Positions 1 through 6,217 of a stretch of DNA of 33,183 bases are shown piece by piece. The notes beneath the pieces are model-generated. The model searched no databases. It was not told where the DNA came from and was given only the letters and a program-made list of their open reading frames with translations. Positions within the stretch are counted from its first letter, which is position 1, and the number at the start of each line of letters is the position of its first letter. A program made the translations under genes and the position numbers. Source of the DNA: Polyangium sp. 15x6. GTDB lineage: Bacteria; Myxococcota_A; Polyangia; Polyangiales; Polyangiaceae. The stretch spans positions 1 to 33,183 of the forward strand of contig NZ_JASBQE010000122.1 of the NCBI RefSeq assembly GCF_029960785.1. Direction: 5' to 3'.

Positions 1-168
1 CGGCAGCGCTGCCGTCTCGGCTGGCGAAGCCGCTCGTGGTCTTGGCAGGGCCTCTGTTCGATGAACTGCGCATCGCGCAGTTCATCGACCCCGAGTCCAG
101 CGCTTGCGCTGGTCCGGGGTGCAGGGGGCGGACAGCCCCCTGCTGGGGTGCGGGGCAACGCCCCGCTC
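1..168 (+). repeat. Gene-end four-hairpin module, copy A
   Basis: This stretch reads as four consecutive perfect hairpins ending next to the stop codon of the MFS gene. Hairpin 1 is at 58-88, with a 14-bp stem and ATC loop. Hairpin 2 is at 97-112 (CCAGCGCTTGCGCTGG). Hairpin 3 is at 121-143 and hairpin 4 at 150-166 (GCGGGGCAACGCCCCGC). Hairpin 4 ends 2 nt from the stop complement at 169. Bases 1-57 resemble the core that joins paired modules at 6018-6104 (shared TGGTCTTG), so the window edge probably cuts an inverted pair. Five related modules occur in the window. The role is unknown; transcript end formation or mRNA protection is an inference. Confidence 0.85.
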
Positions 169-1368
169 TCAACCCTCCGCGGGCGCTTGCTCCACCGGAC
201 GCTCGACGCCGCGGCGTTGCAGCGCGAGGAGGAGGCCGAGCAGGCTGAAGGCGGCGCAGAACAGGCCGTACATCACGACCTGGTCGCGATCGATGAGCCA
301 GCCGGCTGCTGCGGGGCCTGCGATTTGCGCGAGGCTGCCGAGGGACTGGCTCACGCCGAGTACCGTGCCTTGCTCTTCCTTGGGGACGCTCTTCGTGATG
401 AGCGTCGTCACGCTTGGGCGTACCACGGCTGCGCCGAAGGAGCCGAGCACGACGAGCACCAGTAGAAACCCGACGTTCGTGGCCAGGCCGAGCAGGCAAT
501 AGCCGAGGACCATGGTCCCGAGGCCGATCGCGGTGAGCCGCTCCTCGCCGAGCCTCTTCACCAGCCGCTTGAGCATCCCGCCCTGCACCATCGCGCCGAT
601 GAGCCCCGACAGGCCGAAGATGAGGCCTGCTTCGTGCAGCTCGTAGTCGAACTGCTTCTTCAGGTAGACGCCGAGCGCCCCCGTGAGTGCGGCGAACGAG
701 AGGCTGAAGAAGAAGAACTCGGCGAGGTGCTTGCGCGGGCCGGGACGCGCCAGGTACTCGGCCATTCCCGAGAGACGCCGGCCCGTCTGGGCTGTCGGCT
801 TGCGCGCTGGCAGGAAGAACGCCGTGAGCAGGATCGCGAGCAGGCTCAGCCCTGCGGCTGCGAGCGTGGGCGGCTTGTACTTGAAGAGCGGATCGGGATC
901 ATCGCGGAAGACGTACGTGAGCAGCGCCGTGATGCCGGGGCCGAGCAAGAAGCCCGTGCCGAAGGCGATCCCGAAGAAGCCGAAGGCCTGCGTGCGCTCC
1001 TCGTTCGGCTTCGTGACGTCGGAGATGTACGCCTGGGCGATGCTCAGGTTGCCCGCCGTCAGGCCCGCGATGATCCGGCCGACGAACAGCATCTCCAGGC
1101 TGTGGGCGGCCGCGAGCGTGAGCCAGCCGATCAGCGTGCCGGCCTGACTGAGCAGGAGCACTGGCTTTCGTCCGATACGATCGGAGAGCCGGCCGAGCAT
1201 CGGGCCGGAGACGAACATCGCCGCCGCGTAGACCGAGGTCAAAAGCGTCGCCTGGAAATCCGACGCACCGTAATCCTTCGCGTAATACGGCAGCAGCGGC
1301 AGGATGAGCGTCAGGCCGAGGACGTCGACGAAGACGGTGAGGAATATCGGCAAAAGCGGGGATCGCAT
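169..1368 (-). CDS. MFS drug-efflux transporter, TetA-like
   Basis: A 399-residue inner-membrane protein predicted to export small molecules by proton antiport. The start at 1368 begins MRSPLLPIFLTVFVDVLG, the usual TetA-like N-terminus. An upstream in-frame extension is rejected because it would run into the 43-bp repeat DNA at 1486-1626. The loop 2-3 signature GRLSDRIGRKPVL is intact, and a repeated pattern of about 12 hydrophobic segments follows, with the domain-2 start near LAEFFFFSLSFAALTGALGVYL. The length fits the 12-TM DHA1/TetA family. The substrate cannot be told from sequence and no regulator gene is adjacent. The 3' end abuts hairpin module A. Family assignment is firm; tetracycline specificity is not claimed. 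Confidence 0.9.
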   Translation of the reverse strand: MRSPLLPIFLTVFVDVLGLTLILPLLPYYAKDYGASDFQATLLTSVYAAAMFVSGPMLGRLSDRIGRKPVLLLSQAGTLIGWLTLAAAHSLEMLFVGRIIAGLTAGNLSIAQAYISDVTKPNEERTQAFGFFGIAFGTGFLLGPGITALLTYVFRDDPDPLFKYKPPTLAAAGLSLLAILLTAFFLPARKPTAQTGRRLSGMAEYLARPGPRKHLAEFFFFSLSFAALTGALGVYLKKQFDYELHEAGLIFGLSGLIGAMVQGGMLKRLVKRLGEERLTAIGLGTMVLGYCLLGLATNVGFLLVLVVLGSFGAAVVRPSVTTLITKSVPKEEQGTVLGVSQSLGSLAQIAGPAAAGWLIDRDQVVMYGLFCAAFSLLGLLLALQRRGVERPVEQAPAEG

Positions 1369-1485
1369 CGACGGCTCGCCTCGTTCGTACGGCGCGCCAC
1401 GAGGCGTTCGGGTGGCGCTGGGCGCGCATCCTGACACAGGCGCCGCGAGCACGCCCTTCCGTCGCGTCACGAAACCACCTCGGGG

Positions 1486-1626
1486 GGCGGTCGCGACCGG
1501 GGAGACGGGCCACGAAACCACTTCGAAGAGCCGCGCGCGGCGGTCTTGGGTGGTTCGAAACCAGTTTGAAGTGCCGCGCGCGGCGGTCTCGATTGGTTCG
1601 ACCACTTCGAAGGCGGTCGCGACCGG
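1486..1626. repeat. 43-bp tandem repeat flanked by palindromic direct repeats
   Basis: The 314-bp gap between the MFS start (1368) and the speA stop (1682) contains about 2.5 copies of a degenerate unit with a 43-bp period. GCCGCGCGCGGCGGTCT recurs at 1530-1546 and 1573-1589, and CCACTTCGAAG recurs at 1518-1528 and 1602-1612. The block is bracketed by two identical 15-bp copies of GGCGGTCGCGACCGG at 1486-1500 and 1612-1626, each holding the palindrome CGGTCGCGACCG. The unit length is not a multiple of three, so the open frames here are artefacts. Confidence 0.8.
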
Positions 1627-1658
1627 GTGGGCGGGTGGTTTCGGAGCTCGCGGGAGGC

Positions 1659-1681
1659 GGGCGCCCGGGGGGCGGGCGCCC
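1659..1681 (-). terminator. GC hairpin directly after speA stop
   Basis: A 9-bp perfect stem (arms 1659-1667 and 1673-1681, GGGCGCCCG with CGGGCGCCC) with a 5-nt loop begins at the base next to the speA stop codon. No U-run follows, so it may terminate with Rho or act as a 3' stabiliser rather than as a classical intrinsic terminator. Confidence 0.5.
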
Positions 1682-3616
1682 TCAGAAGCTGAGGTAGGTC
1701 TGATCCTTGAGGCCGCGCTCGTAATCGGCGAGCAGGCGCATGCCCTCGGTGGGCTTCAGGAGGTCCTGCTTGATCGCGCCGTCGACCTGGGCCTTCACCT
1801 TCGCGATGAGGCTCTGCGTGTCGTACTGCGTCAGCGCGAGGACCTCGCGGATCTGGTTCCCCGCGATCGTCTCCTCGATGTAGTAGCCGCACTCCTCGTC
1901 GTCATCGAGGAAGACGTGCACCTCGTTCACCCGGCCGAACAGGTTGTGGATGTCGCCCATGATGTCCTGGTAGGCGCCGGTGAGGAAGATGCCGAGGTAA
2001 TACGGCTCGTCGCCGCGCAGCGCGTGGAGCGGCAGCGTCTCCTTCACGTCGGAGAGGTCGATGAACTTCGAGACCTTGCCCTCCGAGTCGCACGTGATGT
2101 CGACGAGCGTGCTCTCCGCCCCGGGCCGCTCGTGCAGCCGATGGATCGGCACGACCGGGAAGAGCGCGCCGAGCGCCCAGTGATCGAGCAGCGACTGGAA
2201 CACCGAGAAGTTGCAGATGTACTGGTCGGCGAGCTTGTTCCGTAGCTCGACGACGTCCTCGGGGATCTCCGCGGGATCGAGCGCCGTGATGAGCTTCTGC
2301 ATGCGCTCGGCGGTCTCCCAGAACAAGGCCTCGACCCGCGCCTTCACGTCGAGGTTCAAGAGCCCGAGCTCGAACATCTTCTGCGACTCCTCCTTCGCCT
2401 GGAGGATGTCGTGCCACGACTCGGCGAGGTTCTGGACCGAGAGGCTGTCGCGCGTGTCGAGCAGGTTCCGAATGAGCTTGTGCTCCTCCGTCTGGATGTC
2501 GATCGGCGCCTCCGGGGTCTTCTCGATCGAGCCGAACGCCTGCACCACGAGCACCGAGTGGTGCGCGACGATCGCGCGCCCCGACTCGCTCACGATGTTC
2601 GGGTGCGGGACTTTCTCGTCGTCGCAGATGTCCGCGATGTTGAAGACGATGTCGCGCGCGTACTCCTCGACGGAGTAGTTCATCGACGAGTGGAACGTCG
2701 ATCGCGAGCCGTCGTAGTCGATCGCGAGGCCGCCGCCGACGTCCATGTACTCGATGCGGTGCCCCATCTTGCGGAGCTTGGCGTAGTGCCGCGCCGCCTC
2801 GCGCACCGCGCGCTTGATGACGAGGATGTCCGGGACCTGCGAGCCGATGTGGAAGTGCAGGAGCTTGAACGCCGAGCTCATGCCCGCCTCCGCGAGGATC
2901 CCGCATGCCGCGAGGATCTCCGCCGTGGACAGGCCGAACTTCGCGTGCTCGCCGCCGCTCTCGGCCCACTTGCCGGCGCCCTGCGTCATGAGACGAACGC
3001 GGAGGCCGAGCATGGGCTCCACGTTCATTTCCTTTGCAACACGAACGATCGTCCGCACCTCGGAGAGCTTCTCCGCGACGAGGATGACCTTCTTGCCGAG
3101 CTTGCGGCCGATCATCGCGGTGCGGATGAAGTTCTCGTCCTTGTAGCCGTTGCAGACGATGAGCGACTCGTTGTCGGTGTGGACGCTGAGCCCCGCGAAG
3201 AGCTCGGGCTTCGAGCCGACCTCGAGGCCGTAGTGGTAGGTCCGGCCCGCTTCGAGGATCTCCTCCACGACCTCCTTCAGCTGGTTCACCTTGATGGGGA
3301 ACACGCCACGGTAGGTGCCGCGGAACTTGAGGTCGGAGATCGCGCGGTTGAACGCTTCGTTCAGCGTCCGCACGCGGTGGTGCAAGAGATCCTGGAAGCG
3401 GATCAGGAGCGGGGTGCGAAGGCCCTGATCACGCGCCTCTTCGACGACGTCGATGAGGGCGATCTTGCGACCTCGATCCTGGAGGGGCGCCGCCGTGATG
3501 TTCCCCGTGGGGTTCACGTCGAAGTAGCCGCGGCCCCAGCGGTCGATCATGTAAAGGGCCTTCGCGTCGTCGGTGCTCCACGCGTCGGTGTCGGTGTCGT
3601 GATGGCTGCTGGTCAA
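1682..3616 (-). CDS. speA: Biosynthetic arginine decarboxylase
   Basis: Converts arginine to agmatine with pyridoxal phosphate, the first step of the agmatine route to putrescine; cytosolic. The 644 residues match the length of E. coli SpeA (about 658). Visible landmarks are the PLP lysine K109 in PIKVNQ, VCNGYKD at 154-160, HFHIGSQ at 254-260, GGGLAIDYDG at 294-303, SESGRA at 343-348 and the catalytic-cysteine segment DITCDSEG in the C-terminal domain. The start is TTG at 3616, chosen because AAGGGAGA lies 8 nt upstream and the N-terminal region aligns with the family (WGRGYFDVN like WGNNYYDVN). It lies downstream of a small basic protein gene on the same strand but has its own promoter-like sequence and a long hairpin-rich leader. 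No agmatinase gene is in the window. Confidence 0.97.
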   Translation of the reverse strand: MTSSHHDTDTDAWSTDDAKALYMIDRWGRGYFDVNPTGNITAAPLQDRGRKIALIDVVEEARDQGLRTPLLIRFQDLLHHRVRTLNEAFNRAISDLKFRGTYRGVFPIKVNQLKEVVEEILEAGRTYHYGLEVGSKPELFAGLSVHTDNESLIVCNGYKDENFIRTAMIGRKLGKKVILVAEKLSEVRTIVRVAKEMNVEPMLGLRVRLMTQGAGKWAESGGEHAKFGLSTAEILAACGILAEAGMSSAFKLLHFHIGSQVPDILVIKRAVREAARHYAKLRKMGHRIEYMDVGGGLAIDYDGSRSTFHSSMNYSVEEYARDIVFNIADICDDEKVPHPNIVSESGRAIVAHHSVLVVQAFGSIEKTPEAPIDIQTEEHKLIRNLLDTRDSLSVQNLAESWHDILQAKEESQKMFELGLLNLDVKARVEALFWETAERMQKLITALDPAEIPEDVVELRNKLADQYICNFSVFQSLLDHWALGALFPVVPIHRLHERPGAESTLVDITCDSEGKVSKFIDLSDVKETLPLHALRGDEPYYLGIFLTGAYQDIMGDIHNLFGRVNEVHVFLDDDEECGYYIEETIAGNQIREVLALTQYDTQSLIAKVKAQVDGAIKQDLLKPTEGMRLLADYERGLKDQTYLSF

Positions 3617-3637
3617 CGTCTTCGTCTCCCTTGGGAC

Positions 3638-3801
3638 CCGAGGGCCATGGCCCTTGCGCGACGTGCTGTTCGGGGCAGAGCTCCCTCGCAGCGCGCGAGG
3701 GAGCCAGGGGCGGCTTTGAACGTGAAATGCTGTGCGACGGACGTCGGTCTTCCGGTACGTCCGTGCTGCGGCTCAATACGCCAGGAAGGTCGAACCTTCA
3801 A
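3638..3801 (-). promoter_or_regulatory. speA promoter, operator-like palindrome and structured leader
   Basis: On the minus strand, TTGAAG (3796-3801) and TATTGA (3773-3778) are separated by exactly 17 nt and fit a weak sigma-70 promoter. A perfect inverted repeat GAAGGT-CGA-ACCTTC (3785-3799) straddles the -35, like an operator. The roughly 150-nt leader would contain three palindromes: 3738-3763 (7-bp outer stem), 3680-3704 (10-bp perfect stem, 5-nt loop) and AGGGCCATGGCCCT at 3641-3654 just before the ribosome site. The promoter call is an inference from spacing and composition. Confidence 0.45.
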
Positions 3802-3881
3802 GGGTAGGGTGCGATGCCGAGAGGACGGGACAGACGAACGGGAGGAGGGGAAGGGGAGGAGGAGGGGAAGGGGGAGCGGGC

Positions 3882-4250
3882 TCAGGCCTTGGCGGCCGTC
3901 GCCGCCTTGGCGCGCTTCGACGCGGCCTTGTACTGGTCGTACAGGCGCGGAACCGGGAAGGCCTCGAGGCGCTTGCGGTAGCCGGCGTCCTTCGACCGGT
4001 TCTCGGCCGTCAGGATGGCGTCGATGAGCTTGGCCCGGGTGCCGAACTTCTCCTTGACCTCGGAGAAGGTCGCGTGGAGGCGCAGGAGCTTGGCGTTCGA
4101 GACGTGATCGAGGCCCTTGTCGCCGCCGCGGTCCGAGCTCGTGCGGCCGACCCACAGGTCCTCCGTCATGAAGCCCTTGAGCGCCTCGACGAGCTTCGCC
4201 TTCTCGCCGAACTTTTCCTTGACGATCGCGAGCGGTGCCTTGCGTGCCAT
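3882..4250 (-). CDS. Small basic protein with internal duplication, unknown function
   Basis: A 122-residue, Lys/Arg-rich soluble protein with no signal peptide or membrane segment. The start at 4250 is fixed by a strong GGAGG ribosome site 6-7 nt upstream. Two related segments, VKEKFGEKAKLVEAL (10-24) and VKEKFGTRAKLIDAI, suggest an internal duplication of a helical unit. The centre carries WVGRTSSDRGGDKGLDHVSNAKLLRL and the tail is Ala/Lys-rich (SKRAKAATAAKA). I do not recognise the family. The basic tail is compatible with nucleic-acid binding, but nothing in the sequence proves it. The gene has its own promoter-like sequence and is followed by a polypyrimidine tract in the mRNA sense (3838-3880). 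Confidence 0.85.
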   Translation of the reverse strand: MARKAPLAIVKEKFGEKAKLVEALKGFMTEDLWVGRTSSDRGGDKGLDHVSNAKLLRLHATFSEVKEKFGTRAKLIDAILTAENRSKDAGYRKRLEAFPVPRLYDQYKAASKRAKAATAAKA

Positions 4251-4304
4251 GTCTTTCCTCCGTTTTGGCGCGAGATCACTCGCGCGGTGATGGGTAGGGG
4301 GCGC

Positions 4305-4334
4305 CATGTAGCAGACACGGCGGGGGGAACGCAA
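4305..4334 (-). promoter_or_regulatory. Promoter of the small basic protein gene
   Basis: TTGCGT (4329-4334) and TACATG (4305-4310) are 18 nt apart, with TG one base upstream of the -10 hexamer (extended -10 form). The predicted transcript start lies about 45-50 nt before the ATG at 4250. Confidence 0.45.
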
Positions 4335-4364
4335 GGGAGGGCCGGGAGGGCGACCAGGGCGCAT

Positions 4365-4431
4365 GGTTTTGCCTGGGCTCGCGCGCCTCTCGAAAGGCCG
4401 AGCCCGGGAGGCGCGTCTGGCAGGAAAAACC
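4365..4431. repeat. 67-bp imperfect inverted repeat in the divergent spacer
   Basis: The outer arms GGTTTTgCCTG (4365-4375) and CAGGaAAAACC (4421-4431) pair at 10 of 11 positions. Inside them lie CGCGCCTC/GAGGCGCG and GGGCTCG/CGAGCCC complements. It sits in the spacer between the small basic gene (-) and the ferritin-like gene (+). It could be a transcript hairpin in the ferritin-like leader or a protein-binding site. Confidence 0.5.
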
Positions 4432-4526
4432 CTCCGAGGCGCGCGCGGCGCTTGCGGGGGATGCGTGGCCTCGCCAGGTAGCCCCCCGAGGGCGCGGCGC
4501 CCTCCACGGGACGGAAGGGAAGAGGC

Positions 4527-5021
4527 ATGGACGAGAAGATCCTCCAGTGTCTGAACGAGCTCATCGCGCTCGATCTCGCGTGCGCAGCGGCCTACGAGGT
4601 GGCGCGCGGGGTCTGCAAGGACGAGGAGATCCTGGGGAAGTTCTCCGAGTTCCGAGAGGACCACCTCCGGCACGTGCGCGAGCTCGGCGAGCACATCCGC
4701 AGCGCGGGCATCGAGCCTCCGAGCGAGCTCGATACGAAGGGCGTGATCATCCAGGGCTTCACCTCGCTCGCCTCGCAGGAAGATCGGACGGCGGTGCTCG
4801 CGATGCGCGGCAACGAGGAGCTCTCGAACAACGCCTACGCGTCGGCGCTGCAAGCGGGGCTGCCGGAGGAGATCCGCACGCTCGTCGCGGCGAACTTCGA
4901 GGATGAACGGCGGCACATGCGCTGGATGCGCGGAGCCGTCGTGCTGCGCGGCTGGGACGTCGAGCAGCCGGAGCTCCGCGAGCTCTCGGTGGACGCCCAA
5001 GGCACGCGCAAGGCAGCTTGA
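4527..5021 (+). CDS. Ferritin-like diiron four-helix protein (DUF2383-like)
   Basis: A 164-residue cytosolic all-helical protein of the ferritin-like/rubrerythrin-like class. Candidate metal ligands appear in the expected order: E24 in the first helix, D45/H46/H49 in EDHLRHV, E98 in NEELSNNAY, and E125/H130 in EDERRHM. The length and four-helix pattern fit the PF09537-type family. Likely roles in this class are iron handling or oxidative stress, but the substrate is unknown. The ATG at 4527 follows the purine-rich ribosome site AAGGGAAGAGG. The GNAT gene follows 50 bp downstream, though that gene appears to have its own leaderless promoter. Confidence 0.8.
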   Translation: MDEKILQCLNELIALDLACAAAYEVARGVCKDEEILGKFSEFREDHLRHVRELGEHIRSAGIEPPSELDTKGVIIQGFTSLASQEDRTAVLAMRGNEELSNNAYASALQAGLPEEIRTLVAANFEDERRHMRWMRGAVVLRGWDVEQPELRELSVDAQGTRKAA

Positions 5022-5058
5022 CGAGGCCGCGCGAAGGCGAGCGAAAGGCCTTCGGTGC

Positions 5059-5074
5059 TACGCTCCCATCCATG
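5059..5074 (+). promoter_or_regulatory. Leaderless-type promoter of the GNAT gene
   Basis: TGCTACGCT (extended -10, hexamer TACGCT at 5059-5064) is followed by 7 nt and then ATG at 5072. No Shine-Dalgarno is visible. This places the predicted +1 at or beside the start codon. Confidence 0.5.
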
Positions 5075-5899
5075 TCTGCGTTTTTCTCGGCGAGGCCCGC
5101 CACGGCCGCCGATTACGACACGTACGCGCGCCTGTTTCCCGAGCTCGGGACGGACGATCCCACGCTGTCGCGCGAGCCATGGGCCGCGGAGCTCATGCCC
5201 CACACGCTGATCCTGGAGCAAGGGAGCGATATCGTGGGGTACGCGTACGTGGTGGTGCTGAAGGAGACGGGGTACGTGCGCCACGTGGTCGTCGCGCCCG
5301 AGGCGCGCGGCAAAGGCGCGGGGCGCGCGCTGATGCAGGCGAGCGCCGAGCGATTCCGCGCGGCAGGCTGCTCGCGCTGGTGTCTCAACGTGAAGGTCGA
5401 GAACACCGTGGCGATCGCGCTGTATTCGTCGCTCGGCCTGGCGAAGGTGTACGAGTCGACGTCGATGCGGATCGGCTGGGAGACGCTCGCACGCCTGCCC
5501 GGCGAAGAAGAAGGGATCACGGCGCGGGTGATCGATCCGCGCGAGGACGCGGCGCTGGAGGCGGCATTTGGCCTGCCCATCGGTGCGATCACGATCTGTC
5601 GCGCGCGAGCGGGGTGGGTGCTGCTCCGGCTCGTGGACGCGGCGCAGCCAGAGGAGGCGCGGGTAGGGTTTGCCTGTTTCAATCCGTCATTCCCGGGTTC
5701 ATTCCCGTTCCGCGTGGCAGGGCCGACGCTCGTTCGGCCCCTGCTCGAAGCCCTCCGGCCTCACGCGAGGCCCGAGGACACGTTCACGCAGGTCGTCGTG
5801 GAGGACGATCCCGAGACGAAACACGCGCTCGTCGAGGCAGGTGCGTCGGTGCGGATGGAGATCATGAACATGGCAGGGCCGATCCCGGAACGGGTTTGA
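5072..5899 (+). CDS. GNAT-family N-acetyltransferase
   Basis: A 275-residue protein whose N-terminal half is a clear Gcn5-related acetyltransferase. VVVAPEARGKGAGRAL is the acetyl-CoA pyrophosphate loop (R/QxxGxG/A type), followed by NVKVENTVAIALYSSLGLAKVYES, the usual motif B region. The C-terminal 120 residues form a second, weaker domain that may be a degenerate GNAT repeat; it contains PEDTFTQVVVEDDPETKHALVEAGASVRMEIMNM, which looks like a second motif B. The acceptor is unknown. The ATG at 5072 is preferred over an in-frame TTG at 5018 that overlaps the previous stop, because the family N-terminus (SARPATAADYD) starts here. Its 3' end runs into hairpin module B1. Confidence 0.88.
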   Translation: MSAFFSARPATAADYDTYARLFPELGTDDPTLSREPWAAELMPHTLILEQGSDIVGYAYVVVLKETGYVRHVVVAPEARGKGAGRALMQASAERFRAAGCSRWCLNVKVENTVAIALYSSLGLAKVYESTSMRIGWETLARLPGEEEGITARVIDPREDAALEAAFGLPIGAITICRARAGWVLLRLVDAAQPEEARVGFACFNPSFPGSFPFRVAGPTLVRPLLEALRPHARPEDTFTQVVVEDDPETKHALVEAGASVRMEIMNMAGPIPERV

Positions 5900-5911
5900 C
5901 CGGGCGCCGCG

Positions 5912-6209
5912 CTGGGGCGTTGCCCCAGGCCCCACCAGGGGCTATCCGCCCCTGGACCCGGACCAGCGCAAGCGCTGGACCCGGGGTCGATGAACTGCGC
6001 TTCGCGCAGTTCATCGAACAGGTCGAGGCAAGACCAGCTACGACCCTGCCGACCAAGACCGCCGTGACTGGCAACGCTGTCCCTGGTCTTGCCACCGGCC
6101 CTGTGGGAAGAACTGCGCATCGCGCAGTTCTTCCCCCTGAGGTCCAGGGCTTGCCCTGGTCCGGGTCGAGGGGCGGATAGCCCCCGCGGGGTCCGGGGCA
6201 GAGCCCCGG
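5912..6209. repeat. Inverted pair of gene-end four-hairpin modules, copies B1 and B2
   Basis: Lying between two convergent genes, this element holds two modules head to head. B1 reads outward from the GNAT stop: hairpin 4 (5912-5928), 3 (5935-5955), 2 (5963-5978), 1 (5987-6017, 14-bp stem). B2 is its mirror: hairpin 1 (6105-6135, 14-bp stem, ATC loop), 2 (6144-6159), 3 (6170-6184), 4 (6193-6209), ending 8 nt from the TPR gene stop. The core 6018-6104 has its own 11-bp inverted repeat (GGCAAGACCAG 6027-6037 with CTGGTCTTGCC 6083-6093). Stem sequences differ between the two sides but pairing is kept. Confidence 0.85.
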
Positions 6210-6217
6210 CGCAGCGC

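Noticed and set aside
1369-1605. N-terminal extension of the MFS gene
   Set aside because: The extra 79 residues are encoded by repeat DNA and lack any transporter similarity; the canonical N-terminus starts at 1368.
2411-4027. Long open frame antisense to speA (538 codons)
   Set aside because: Arg/Glu/Asp/Leu-biased shadow translation typical of GC-rich DNA; it covers the opposite strand of a firmly identified gene and has no domain or ribosome site.
5912-6209. tRNA or small structured RNA gene
   Set aside because: The hairpins are all simple stem-loops in series with no cloverleaf or conserved tRNA bases; the arrangement repeats at other gene ends with different stem sequences.
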